A program made the position numbers and the translations under genes. A model generated the notes under the pieces. The model saw only the letters and a program-made list of their open reading frames with translations, did no database searches and was not told the origin of the DNA. Of a DNA stretch of 64,000 nucleotides, positions 52,637 to 61,210 are shown piece after piece. The stretch comes from CAZVFX01 sp964626565 (GTDB lineage Bacteria > Myxococcota_A > UBA9042 > CAIXZC01). How positions within the stretch are numbered: the stretch's first letter is position 1; every line of letters begins with the position of its first letter. Location of the stretch: contig CAZVFX010000020.1 in assembly GCA_964626565.1 (NCBI GenBank), forward strand, positions 1 to 64,000, read 5' to 3'.

Positions 52637-54846
52637 TGCGAATTGAGTGAGCCGAACTGCGGTTCGACCTGCAGGCCCACTGCGAAACCGGGCCGCAACG
52701 ACATGTACTGGCCGTCGGAAGTGGTGTCTTCCCACCAGACATAGTCCAGGCCCGCGGTCGCGTCCGCGTCGGTTTTGGAGAAGTTCACCGTGGGGCCGGC
52801 ATACAGCGACACCCAGTCAAACAGCCGCACGCCCAGCACCGCGCGGAATTTCGACACAAAGCTGGGGTCGTCCCAGTCGTTGGAGTGGAAATGGGACTGC
52901 TGCATCAAGTCCAGTTCGACCCACACCGGGTCGAAGTCGAAGTGCCCGCCCAGGCCGATAACCGGCGCAACGATCTCCTCTTCTTCCCGAGGATCCCAAC
53001 CGATGCCGAGGGTGGTGTAAAAAACCTTACTGCCCATTTTGATGCCAGCGTTGGTGGGCATGGTGTCGCTGCCCCAAAACGTCGGGGTAAGGATGCCGTC
53101 TCCCGCGTAGTTGATAACGCCGATGGGTACGCTGTTGCCCATCTTCGGCGCCACGTTCACGACTCCGATCATGGCTCCGGACATTTCCCCGGAGTAGTTC
53201 ACAACTCCCAACTGGGCGCCGCTGGCCTCCCCGGACGTAATGTTCACCGTGCCGGCCTGGAAGCCGCTCATGGACCCGGCGTAGTTGGCCGCGCCGGCAG
53301 CCTGGAAGCCGCTCATCCTGCCGATAGTAAGGGAGGCGCCGCCCGCGGCCTGGAACCCCTCGAAATTCCGCTTGGTGAGCACGCCGCCACCGGCAGCCTG
53401 GAAACCGCCAAAATCCCCGAGGACAACGCTGCCGCCGCCATTGGCCTGCATGCCTTCGAAATTCCCACCCGCAACACTGAGGGTCCCCGCAGCTTGAAAT
53501 CCGGAGACGCGACCCCGAGTGTAGTTGAAGGTCGACGCCAATTGTGCACCGGAAGCGTCACCCTCCCGAATCGCGCCCACTCCAGAAAACTCCGCACCTT
53601 CCAGGTAGTCGCCCCAGCCCAACAGCAGGTTGAAGGCCCAGTTATTGACCGTCGGCCCGTCCGCGCGGGGGTCAGTGCTGAGACCGGGAACGATAGTGAG
53701 GGTCACCGGGACCTTCTTTGCACCGGAAGCACTCACTGACGGGACGCCGCCCCGGCTTACGGTCATCTCCCGCTCCACCGGCTCGAGAGCCGCAACCGCC
53801 AGCGTCGTCTTGGCCCCCTTCTTGAGGGTGAAGGTGCCTTTGCTCAATTTCATAGGCTGCTCAACGGTAAGCGAGTACTCGCCCGGCTCAATGCCGAAGC
53901 TCATGGGGCGTCCCGCAGGCTTGTTGATCTCCGCCACCAGGTGTCCGGCCGAGTCCCGGATAAACAGCCGCCCTTCCAACTCGTCGGGCAGCAACAGCAG
54001 GGCCGACGTGCCGTGGAGGTCGGTGAGCACCACGTCCCCGGCACCGGTGAGTTGAAAATCGTAAGACGGATGCTGCGCGCCCGCAGTGGTGGACTCGGTG
54101 CGGGCCAGGGTCTCGTTGAAAGCGTACTGGTACGCCTCGTTCAGCGTCACCTTGCCGTCCCTGCTGATGTCCGCCGCACCTCTTAGCCCCGAAACCATGT
54201 AGTGCGTAAAGAAGGAGCCCCCTACCCGGTCCGATTCCTGGGCCGCTTCGTCCGCCGATGAAGAAGTAAGAAATGCATGGCCCTTCACCTGGGATGATTC
54301 ATCCACCAGGAAGGGCGCCCGCCACTGGCCGCCCTTGCGCCGGGTGAGCGCGCCGGATGCGCAGGAATCAAGCATGGCGATGCGCACGTCGGCAGGCAAT
54401 CCGTCCAGCGCGGCACGGACCTCTTTGTAGGTGTAGAGCTCCCCGTTCAGCAGCAGCCCTTTTTCGTCGGAGTGGCCCGAGTAGTAAAACACCACCTCCA
54501 ACCGGGCGCCCGAGTCTTTGGCAGCAACCAGCCGCCTCTTCATGTTCGTGAACCCCTTCACCAACTCCCCACGGCTGGGATCCTTGAGCAAGATCTTGTC
54601 GCCGGGCGCCACACCTCCCAGCTCCCCGAGGACCCTGGAAAAAGCTGTGGCATCGGTGCCCGCGTACAGCAGCCGCACCCGGTCCTTACCGCCGAAATTG
54701 GCTCCTGCAGCCAGCAGAAACCGCCGCAAGGTCACTTTTCCACCCGACGACTCGTCACCGACAGCCGGTTTCGAGTACGCAAAGACGGTAAGCAGGCAAG
54801 CCACACTCAGTACACTGTATAAAAACCCTTTCACGAATGTTCTCAT
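52633..54846 (-). CDS. Caspase-like protease with outer-membrane repeat domain
   Basis: 737 residues. Signal peptide (about 1-30), then a C14 peptidase domain with catalytic His near 124 (FYYSGHSDEKG) and Cys near 160 (LDSCASG). A linker with a carrier-like beta domain precedes, at about 400-600, repeats with the period GFQAAG..., as in LA_2272-type surface-repeat proteins, and a C-terminal stretch that resembles a beta-barrel ending. It is probably exported and attached to the outer membrane. Last gene of an ECF sigma operon (ATGA overlap). Proteolysis is inferred from the His/Cys dyad; the target is unknown. Confidence 0.82.
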   Translation of the reverse strand: MRTFVKGFLYSVLSVACLLTVFAYSKPAVGDESSGGKVTLRRFLLAAGANFGGKDRVRLLYAGTDATAFSRVLGELGGVAPGDKILLKDPSRGELVKGFTNMKRRLVAAKDSGARLEVVFYYSGHSDEKGLLLNGELYTYKEVRAALDGLPADVRIAMLDSCASGALTRRKGGQWRAPFLVDESSQVKGHAFLTSSSADEAAQESDRVGGSFFTHYMVSGLRGAADISRDGKVTLNEAYQYAFNETLARTESTTAGAQHPSYDFQLTGAGDVVLTDLHGTSALLLLPDELEGRLFIRDSAGHLVAEINKPAGRPMSFGIEPGEYSLTVEQPMKLSKGTFTLKKGAKTTLAVAALEPVEREMTVSRGGVPSVSASGAKKVPVTLTIVPGLSTDPRADGPTVNNWAFNLLLGWGDYLEGAEFSGVGAIREGDASGAQLASTFNYTRGRVSGFQAAGTLSVAGGNFEGMQANGGGSVVLGDFGGFQAAGGGVLTKRNFEGFQAAGGASLTIGRMSGFQAAGAANYAGSMSGFQAGTVNITSGEASGAQLGVVNYSGEMSGAMIGVVNVAPKMGNSVPIGVINYAGDGILTPTFWGSDTMPTNAGIKMGSKVFYTTLGIGWDPREEEEIVAPVIGLGGHFDFDPVWVELDLMQQSHFHSNDWDDPSFVSKFRAVLGVRLFDWVSLYAGPTVNFSKTDADATAGLDYVWWEDTTSDGQYMSLRPGFAVGLQVEPQFGSLNSH

Positions 54847-55661
54847 GGGGTGATCCCTCCGTCGTCCTTTCTCAGGAGCAGCTCTATCTGCTCCTGCCCT
54901 TCTTCCGAAACCAGCGCTTCCGTTGCGCGGTTCGCAAGGTCCCCCGCGCTGCGAAGGATATCCTCAACGACCAACGGCTCCCGCGAAGCCACCAGGATAA
55001 ACCGTTCGAATGCCGGCGCATCGTCCAACTCATACGAGCGGTGCAAAGTCACCGCCCCGCCCAACTCCAGTTTCGTCGACCCGTGGGGTGTTTCCGGAAA
55101 ATGCAATGTCACACTGCCCCGGCCATCGATAGAGATGAGCACGCCGTATCGGGCATCCCCCGCCCGATACTTCACCTGCAGCAAGTCCCCTTGCGCAACC
55201 AGGTCGCCATCATCCAACTGCTCGTCATCACCGTCCCGTTCTCTAAAGACCATCAACTGGGGTTTTCCTTTCACGCGTTCGGTTTCGGAACCGTACGCAG
55301 GCGGGTGCGGCGTGTGGTTTACAACCTTCTTGTGCACTTCGACTTTGTGGGTCTCAGGAACCGCCACCCAAACAACGACTGCAAGCGCGGCCGCAGCCAA
55401 CGGTGCCGCGGGGATCCACCACCGCACCGGATTGGTCACCCGTCCTTTCGACGCCATACTGCCTTCGATGCGCGCAGCCATTGAGCGCGGTGCATATCGC
55501 TTGAGGATCTCCTCGTTGGAATCCTCAAGAGCGGACAGGCGCTCCTTCCCTCCCGGCTCCGCGTCCAGCCTCGACCGCACGGCAGCGGCCTCCGCCTCGG
55601 GCAGTTCGCCCAGGGCCAGGCGTTCCAACAGCAGGTCGGGAACTCGGATAACGCGCCTCAT
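54843..55661 (-). CDS. Anti-sigma-like membrane protein with periplasmic domain
   Basis: 272 residues. The cytoplasmic N-terminus (about 1-75) resembles a zinc-finger-less anti-sigma domain (LLLERLALGELPEAE...SRLDAEPG), followed by one transmembrane helix (about 82-102) and a periplasmic beta domain similar to DUF4384 (GDLLQVKYRAGDARYGVLISIDGRGSVTLHFP). Overlaps the sigma gene upstream and the caspase gene downstream by 4 bp each. Probably controls the sigma factor in response to an envelope cue. Confidence 0.72.
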   Translation of the reverse strand: MRRVIRVPDLLLERLALGELPEAEAAAVRSRLDAEPGGKERLSALEDSNEEILKRYAPRSMAARIEGSMASKGRVTNPVRWWIPAAPLAAAALAVVVWVAVPETHKVEVHKKVVNHTPHPPAYGSETERVKGKPQLMVFRERDGDDEQLDDGDLVAQGDLLQVKYRAGDARYGVLISIDGRGSVTLHFPETPHGSTKLELGGAVTLHRSYELDDAPAFERFILVASREPLVVEDILRSAGDLANRATEALVSEEGQEQIELLLRKDDGGITP

Positions 55662-56143
55662 GCCGACACCTCTTCCAACTCGGCAAGCCTTCCCCTGAGC
55701 GTGCGCCAGCGCGTGCGCACACCCGCTACCCCCAGACCCCCCACCCCCGCCCCCACCACCAACCGCACCCCCGCCAGAAGATGGAGTACAGCAATGGTCC
55801 TGGTGGAAGGTTTCTCGCGAGCGAAGATCCGCTGGAGGAAGGTCCGAGCTTCGGCCCTTCCCGCCGGCTCATCACAAGCAGCAATCCGGTCCAGCAGTTC
55901 AGCTCCCGGGTCTTCCGGATGCCGGCGCCGGGAACGGATCCGATTGAGGCACACGTTGGTGGCGACCCGGTAGAGCAGACTGGAAGGGGCATCCCCCGTC
56001 AGCCTGTCCCTGGCCCGCAACACCTGCACAAACGTGTCCTGCATCGCATCCACCGCGAGTTCCTCCTCTTTCAACAGTTGGCGGCATCTCCTGAGCACCA
56101 TTGGCCCAAACCGCCGGTATAGACCTTCAACGTCAACGGACAA
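55658..56143 (-). CDS. ECF-type RNA polymerase sigma factor
   Basis: 161 residues. Region 2 is clear (YRRFGPMVLRRCRQLL, AVDAMQDTFVQVLRA, LLYRVATNVCLNRIRSRRR). Region 4 aligns in length with other ECF sigmas (RTIAVLHLLAG...GVRTRWRTLRGRL), but the first two helices are Val/Gly-rich where Glu is usual. Start: TTG giving SVDVEGLYRRFG, with GGGGGAG 5 nt upstream; an ATG seven codons earlier lacks an SD. It probably transcribes its own operon, including the caspase gene. Confidence 0.8.
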   Translation of the reverse strand: MSVDVEGLYRRFGPMVLRRCRQLLKEEELAVDAMQDTFVQVLRARDRLTGDAPSSLLYRVATNVCLNRIRSRRRHPEDPGAELLDRIAACDEPAGRAEARTFLQRIFAREKPSTRTIAVLHLLAGVRLVVGAGVGGLGVAGVRTRWRTLRGRLAELEEVSA

Positions 56144-56246
56144 GGCATCTCCCCCTGTCAACATTCACTGCAACACCGGACACTGTATGAAGTGTTACCT
56201 GAAAAGCGGTTTGGGGGCAAACAAGCCGCCCCAGCCCCCGCATCCA

Positions 56247-56464
56247 GCACCATTCGTTACCCCAACTGCTGACCGAGCTCCGATCCGCGCGTATGGCACC
56301 CGTCTGCATCGAGGCGAGGGAGGGGCTGCGTCACACCACCTCCGACAGGAACAAAGGCGTATCATCACATCCGGCGCAGCGCAGCCCCTCCCTCGCCTCG
56401 ACAGTAGAATGTGCCTGAAGATGATGTCAGATCCTCGGTCAGCAGTTGGGGTAACGAATGGTGC
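56247..56464. repeat. Nested perfect inverted repeats (MITE-like element)
   Basis: Outer arms 56247-56277 and 56434-56464 are 31-bp perfect inverted repeats; inner arms 56309-56330 and 56380-56401 are 22-bp perfect inverted repeats around a 49-bp loop. The element fills most of the gap between the sigma gene and the small exported protein gene and has no coding capacity. No target-site duplication is evident. It may be a miniature transposable element or a long hairpin acting as a terminator. Confidence 0.8.
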
Positions 56465-56504
56465 CGAGCGCGATGACCTGAGGAAGATGCGACTGGCGAG
56501 GGCG

Positions 56505-56762
56505 CTACAGCCCTTCGGCAGATTCGGCCATCTTGTCGCCGAAGCCGTCCCGAACCTTGATTAGGTTTTCACCCTCCGGAGGCGCCAGCAGGGGGACCTC
56601 TTCGACCGATGGGCCGGTGGCCTCAACACCGATTTTGCCTTCCTCGATGTTCAGCACCTGGGTTACTCCTTCCTCGCCCTTCTTGTCTTCGGCCAGAAGA
56701 GGGCTGGCGGAAACAAACGCCAAGCCAACTACCACTGCAATTAGGACCGTGACTGCTCTCAT
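56505..56762 (-). CDS. Small exported protein of unknown function
   Basis: 85 residues. Signal peptide VTVLIAVVVGLAFVSASPLLA then a short acidic mature chain (EDKKGEEGVTQV...) with no Cys and no recognised domain. GGGAGGAG lies about 5 nt before the ATG. Divergent from the symporter gene. Could be a periplasmic accessory peptide; I cannot assign a function. Confidence 0.6.
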   Translation of the reverse strand: MRAVTVLIAVVVGLAFVSASPLLAEDKKGEEGVTQVLNIEEGKIGVEATGPSVEEVPLLAPPEGENLIKVRDGFGDKMAESAEGL

Positions 56763-56873
56763 GATACTCCTCCCGGAAGGTCTTACACCAACGGCGACCG
56801 CGTACGAGCCACATTGGCTCGACACCGAAATATATGATACGTTCCGTAGAGTCAAAAGTTCGGAATAAATACC

Positions 56874-58313
56874 ATGGTCGCGTCAATATCAGTGGATCCG
56901 GTCGTCATCTCCATCGTCGCGGTCTACTTGAGCGTCATGCTGTTTATCGGCTGGTACGCTTCGAAGAAGATCAAGAAGAGCGAGGATTTTCTGGTCGCGG
57001 GAAGACGGCTGGGACCGATCATGATGGCAGGCACCCTGGCCGCGACCGAGGTTGGTGGCGGCAGTTCCATGGGAGTCGCGGAGAAAGCGTACGGAGAGTG
57101 GGGTATGTCCGCGGCCTGGTACGTCCTGGCCATGACCATCACTTTCCTGGTTCTTGCTTTCGTGGCCCCGCGCCTGCGGGCCGCCCTGGTGAAGACCGTC
57201 CCGGAGTTCTTTACCCGTCGGTACGGCGGTTCGTCCGGCATGCTGACCGCGATCATAATGATCCTTCCATTGGTGGGCCTCACTGCAATCCAGATGATCG
57301 CGTCGGCAGTGGTGCTCTCGGTGATGACGGGCCTGGAATACCAGACTGCGGCAGTGCTGGTCTGCGTGGTGGTCACCGTCTATTCGGTGCTCGGCGGGCT
57401 GTGGAGCGTGACACTCACCGATGTAGTCCAGTGGGGCCTCATTGTGGTGGGACTCATGGTCGCGATTCCCTTTGCCCTGGACGCGGCCGGAGGCTGGGAC
57501 CGGGTAGTCGCCACGGTGCCGCCCGCGAAACTCAGCATGACCGAAGGGATCGGGACCGGCACCATAATCTCGCTGGTCATCATGTACATCGCTTCGTTTG
57601 CAGTGGGCCAGGAGGCTGTGCAACGCTACTACGCAGCGAAAGACGGGCGCGCAGCAAAGCTGGGGTCGCTGTACGCGGGAATCGTCTATCTGGTGTTCGC
57701 TTGCGTCCCCGCAATCTTAGGCGTCATCGCATTCAGCATGGTGCAACAGGGAGTGATGGATGCAACGCTCATCGAAGCCCACGGCACCCGGTACGTACTG
57801 CCGGTCCTAGCCGCCAACGTCATGCCGTCGTGGCTGGTAGGGATCGTCTTTGCCGCACTTATCTCGGCCACCATGTCGTCCGCGGATTCGGACCTGCTAG
57901 CCGCAGGCTCCATCTTCTCCAACGACATCTACGCCCGCGTTTTCCGCCGCAACGCCACGGACAAAGAACTGCTGTTGGTTACCCGGATTACAATGGTAGC
58001 GGTTGCAATCCTCGCCCTGGGTGTAGCGCTCACCAACACCAAGAACATGATCGCCATCCTCATGTTCTCATTCACCCTACGCGCGGGCGGATCATTCTTC
58101 CCCTATGTCCTGGGACATTACTGGAAGCGCGCCTCCCTCCCCGCGGCCCTGGCGTCCATCATCCTCGGCAGCGCCACCGTAATCCTCGTTGAACAAGAGT
58201 TCATCCCCTGCTTCGGCCTGGACGCCATCATCCCCGGCCTGGCCATCAGCCTCATCGCTTTTGTCACCGCCACCTGGGCCTGGCCGGCCGCCGTTGACGA
58301 GCCGCAAAAGTAA
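56874..58313 (+). CDS. Sodium:solute symporter (SSS family)
   Basis: 479 residues, about 13 transmembrane helices. DFLVAGRRLGPIMMAGTLAATEVGGGSSMG is the family's first conserved region and ISATMSSADSDLLAAGS the usual Na+-site helix. Imports a solute with Na+; the substrate (sugar, amino acid, carboxylate or nucleoside) is not visible. A TATGAT is present about 40 bp upstream but no good -35. Followed by a separate promoter, so probably a single-gene unit. Confidence 0.9.
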   Translation: MVASISVDPVVISIVAVYLSVMLFIGWYASKKIKKSEDFLVAGRRLGPIMMAGTLAATEVGGGSSMGVAEKAYGEWGMSAAWYVLAMTITFLVLAFVAPRLRAALVKTVPEFFTRRYGGSSGMLTAIIMILPLVGLTAIQMIASAVVLSVMTGLEYQTAAVLVCVVVTVYSVLGGLWSVTLTDVVQWGLIVVGLMVAIPFALDAAGGWDRVVATVPPAKLSMTEGIGTGTIISLVIMYIASFAVGQEAVQRYYAAKDGRAAKLGSLYAGIVYLVFACVPAILGVIAFSMVQQGVMDATLIEAHGTRYVLPVLAANVMPSWLVGIVFAALISATMSSADSDLLAAGSIFSNDIYARVFRRNATDKELLLVTRITMVAVAILALGVALTNTKNMIAILMFSFTLRAGGSFFPYVLGHYWKRASLPAALASIILGSATVILVEQEFIPCFGLDAIIPGLAISLIAFVTATWAWPAAVDEPQK

Positions 58314-58341
58314 ATGAGCGGGCCCCGAGCTAGGCGCCGAT

Positions 58342-58371
58342 TTGAATTATCCGGACCCAGGTCCGTATAAT
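58342..58371 (+). promoter_or_regulatory. Strong promoter with operator-like palindrome in the spacer
   Basis: TTGAAT (58342-58347), 18-bp spacer, perfect TATAAT (58366-58371). The spacer holds CGGACC-CA-GGTCCG (58352-58365), ending exactly at the -10. An inverted repeat between -35 and -10 is the arrangement of MerR-type regulated promoters, but a repressor site is equally possible. It drives the peptide and radical SAM genes. Confidence 0.6.
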
Positions 58372-58403
58372 GGAAGCCACATCAGGCTTCAAGGAGGCAG
58401 TTG

Positions 58404-58664
58404 ATGACTTCCCCACGTTACCCCACCAGGCAGGAAGCTCGCTCCCTGCTGGATAAGATGCGAAAGATATCCGCGGGCAAAATCGCGGGTGCTTCGTTGC
58501 TGGCGCTGGCGGCACTTGCGCCCCGCTGCGGCGGCGCGGCCTACAACATGAAACCGTACGAGTCGTACGACATGGAGGCGGACAAGCGGCAGCCGCCCGC
58601 ACAGGAAACATCGGGCACCGATGAATCCACCGCAGATGCGGAACGGAAAAAGACCGCGGACTAG
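58404..58664 (+). CDS. Candidate radical-SAM-modified peptide/lipoprotein precursor
   Basis: 86 residues. A basic N-terminal leader (RSLLDKMRKISAGK) and a short hydrophobic segment (IAGASLLALAALAP) precede C42 and then an aromatic-rich patch with Y47, Y52 and Y55 (AAYNMKPYESYDM), followed by an acidic, Pro/Thr-rich tail. AAGGAGG is 6 nt before the ATG. It lies 8 nt before a radical SAM/SPASM gene, so it is the probable substrate. Its plan recalls small radical-SAM-associated lipoproteins of Bacteroidetes with Tyr after a Cys, though similarity is not established. Tyr-centred crosslinks are conceivable. Confidence 0.6.
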   Translation: MTSPRYPTRQEARSLLDKMRKISAGKIAGASLLALAALAPRCGGAAYNMKPYESYDMEADKRQPPAQETSGTDESTADAERKKTAD

Positions 58665-58671
58665 CACGCCC

Positions 58672-59772
58672 ATGCAAAGCGTCCTCTTCCTCACCCGGCG
58701 GTGTAATTTTCGCTGCACCTACTGTTATGAATTCCCTTCCGGGTCTTCGAGTCCCCAGGTCGACATGACGGTGGAGACCTTGCACAAAGCCATCGACTGG
58801 ACCATTGACAACTCTTGCGATTCAGCGGGCTTCGGCCTGTTCGGCGGAGAGCCACTGCTGGCCTGGGACCTGCTGCCCGAAACGGTCGAATACGCCACCG
58901 CAAAGGGTGCGGCGGCCGGCTGTGACGTGGCTTTCTCCCTGTCCACCAACGGCTCCCTCGTTACCTCGGAAAGGGCCGAGTTCCTGGCGGCCCATCCTTT
59001 CGTGATCCAGTACAGCCTGGACGGCAACCAGCAGATGCACGACATCCATCGGGTAACGATGGGCGGCAGTGGGACTTTCGCCACGGTTGAAGCGGGCCTC
59101 GGGCAGTTGCTAAGCCGGAATGTGCCGGTAGATGTGGTGTGTGTAGTTACTCCGGAAAACGTCTCTTTCCTGCCGGAAGCAATCGACTATCTGGCGGGCG
59201 TGCAGAAGCTGGAAAATGTGTCCCTCAACATCTCCTACCTGGCGGATTGGACCAAGGATGCGCTGGAAACTCTTGAGCGTTCGTTGGGCCTGGCTGCAGA
59301 CCGGGTGGTGGACAGCTATCGCCGCGCAATCCCGCTGAACATAAACGCTTTCGACGAGAAAATCCGCACCTGGGTTGACGGCGGGTACGGAGCCCACCAG
59401 TTCTGCCCTTTCGGAGAAGGCAAGGTCGCGGTCGACGTCGGCGGCGACATCTACCCGTGCGACCGCATCGCCGGCGACGGCTCCAACCGGGAGATGATCA
59501 TCGGCCACGTTGACACCGGCATCGAGTTCGACAAGGTCGTCCGCTTGCGCAAATCAGCGGGAACGGAAAAACCGGACTGCCCGGGCTGCCCCATTCGCGG
59601 CCGCTGCCGCCACTGGTGCGGCTGCGTAAACTACGAGGCCGCGGGCGACGTTGGCTCGGTATCCGATTTGTTTTGTTTCACCGAACGGCTCAAGGTAGGA
59701 TTGGCTGATCGGGTGGCCGAAACCCTGTTCGCCGAGCGTAACCCGGCATTCTTGTCACGGTTCTACGGCTAG
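58672..59772 (+). CDS. Radical SAM/SPASM peptide maturase
   Basis: 366 residues. Radical SAM motif CNFRCTYCYE (C11, C15, C18), GGEPLL, and a C-terminal SPASM region with Cys in CPFGEGKVAV...IYPCDR and CPGCPIRGRCRHWCGC, giving one or two auxiliary Fe-S clusters. Such enzymes install thioether or C-C links, or mature sulfatases; no sulfatase is nearby, and the adjacent short gene favours peptide modification. Start: ATG placing the cluster at residue 11, as in family members; an in-frame ATG at 58621 would lie inside the precursor gene. Translation is likely coupled to it. Confidence 0.85.
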   Translation: MQSVLFLTRRCNFRCTYCYEFPSGSSSPQVDMTVETLHKAIDWTIDNSCDSAGFGLFGGEPLLAWDLLPETVEYATAKGAAAGCDVAFSLSTNGSLVTSERAEFLAAHPFVIQYSLDGNQQMHDIHRVTMGGSGTFATVEAGLGQLLSRNVPVDVVCVVTPENVSFLPEAIDYLAGVQKLENVSLNISYLADWTKDALETLERSLGLAADRVVDSYRRAIPLNINAFDEKIRTWVDGGYGAHQFCPFGEGKVAVDVGGDIYPCDRIAGDGSNREMIIGHVDTGIEFDKVVRLRKSAGTEKPDCPGCPIRGRCRHWCGCVNYEAAGDVGSVSDLFCFTERLKVGLADRVAETLFAERNPAFLSRFYG

Positions 59773-59806
59773 GCTGCCTCCCAGTAACTCAGTTCCGGTG
59801 TACGCA

Positions 59807-61210
59807 ATGGTAGGAAAGTCGTGCCTGTTTCTCGTGATTCTGCTGTCAATCAGTTCGCTCTCTACTGCCGAACAACCCGGACCCCCGGTCAAACAGCCGG
59901 CTCCCTACGTCGACCTGGTCAAGGACATGCGGGCCGCGGGATTGATCGGCATGGACGCGTACTCGATGCTCGCACAACTCACCGCCCTGGGCCCCCGACT
60001 GGGCGGCTCACCCGGGGCTGAACGCGCAGTGGAATTCACCCGCGAGCTCATGTTGAAGAACGGGTTTGAGAACGTTCATCTCGAAGAGGTGACCGTGCGC
60101 CGTTGGGAACGTGGCCCGCAGGAAACTGCGGTTCTTGCAAGCGGCACCGGGAAAGAGCAAACAACACTCAGCATCGCTGCCCTCGGCGGCAGCGTAGCCA
60201 CCCCCGAGGAGGGATTAACTGCCGGCGTAATCGAGGTAAAAAGCCTGGAGGAAGCTGACAAGTTGGGTGACAGAGCCAAGGGTAAGATCATCTTCTTCAA
60301 CCGGCCCATGGACCCCACGCACCTCAACACTTTTGACGCGTACGGCGGGGCCGCGGACCAGCGGGTCCACGGCGCCAGCCGTGGGGCCAAGGTTGGAGCG
60401 GTAGCCGTGCTCGTGCGTTCCCTTACCATGCTGCCCGACGATAATCCCCACACGGGCGTCATGAAATATGCAGAAGGGGTCCCGAAGATCCCCACGGCAG
60501 CCTTGGGGATCAAGAGCGCGGAACTGCTTAGCCGGCGCCTCCAGTCCGACCCCGATGCCACGGTCACCATCAAGATGGAATGCCGGGATTTGGGCGACGT
60601 GGTGTCGCACAACGTTGTGGGCCAGCTCACCGGCACTGAGCTCCCCGCGGAAGTTGTCGTATTGGGCGGGCACCTGGACGCCTGGGATCTCGGTCCCGGG
60701 GCACACGACGACGGTGCGGGGTGCATTCAGTCCATTGAAGCGCTCCGCATCATCCAGTCCCTCGGTCTGAAACCCCGCCGTACCATCCGGGCCGTTATGT
60801 TCATGGACGAAGAGTTCGGCGGAACGGGCGGGCGCGCGTATGCGGGGGATCAAAAAAGAAAGAAGGAAAAACACATCGCAGCCATCGAGTCGGACCGGGG
60901 CGGATTCATACCCCTCGGTTTCAACGTACGGGGAGATGACGGGAAGGTAGCGTCTGTGGCTCGCTGGCTCCCTTCCCTCGAAGAAGCGGGAATCGTCTGG
61001 GTGAAGCATGGATACGGGGGGGTGGATATCAACCCGCTCCACGATACCGGCACTCTCACCATCGGATTGGTGCCCGATTCCCAGCGCTACTTCGACGTCC
61101 ACCACAGCGCCAATGATGTCATGGAGACCGTAAACCCGAGGGAACTGGAACTGGGCGCCGTGGCCATGGCTGCGCTGGCCTACATACTGTCCGAAGAAGG
61201 GGTGGAATGA
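59807..61210 (+). CDS. Exported M28-family zinc aminopeptidase
   Basis: 467 residues. Signal peptide ending near STA-EQP, a PA-like inserted domain, then the M28 metal site: His in GGHLDAWD, Asp in AHDDGAG, Glu in FMDEEFGG, a later Asp in IESDRGG and His in DVHHSAND. Cleaves peptides or dipeptides in the periplasm. It follows the SPASM gene by 34 bp and overlaps the DUF2891 gene by ATGA. It may belong to the same unit, but a role in processing the peptide is only a guess. The ATG has a poor SD; a GTG three codons earlier is possible. Confidence 0.87.
   Translation: MVGKSCLFLVILLSISSLSTAEQPGPPVKQPAPYVDLVKDMRAAGLIGMDAYSMLAQLTALGPRLGGSPGAERAVEFTRELMLKNGFENVHLEEVTVRRWERGPQETAVLASGTGKEQTTLSIAALGGSVATPEEGLTAGVIEVKSLEEADKLGDRAKGKIIFFNRPMDPTHLNTFDAYGGAADQRVHGASRGAKVGAVAVLVRSLTMLPDDNPHTGVMKYAEGVPKIPTAALGIKSAELLSRRLQSDPDATVTIKMECRDLGDVVSHNVVGQLTGTELPAEVVVLGGHLDAWDLGPGAHDDGAGCIQSIEALRIIQSLGLKPRRTIRAVMFMDEEFGGTGGRAYAGDQKRKKEKHIAAIESDRGGFIPLGFNVRGDDGKVASVARWLPSLEEAGIVWVKHGYGGVDINPLHDTGTLTIGLVPDSQRYFDVHHSANDVMETVNPRELELGAVAMAALAYILSEEGVE

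Noticed and set aside
58330..58785. Minus-strand frames over the peptide/SPASM junction
   Set aside because: They conflict with the promoter, SD and spacing of the plus-strand precursor gene and resemble no protein.
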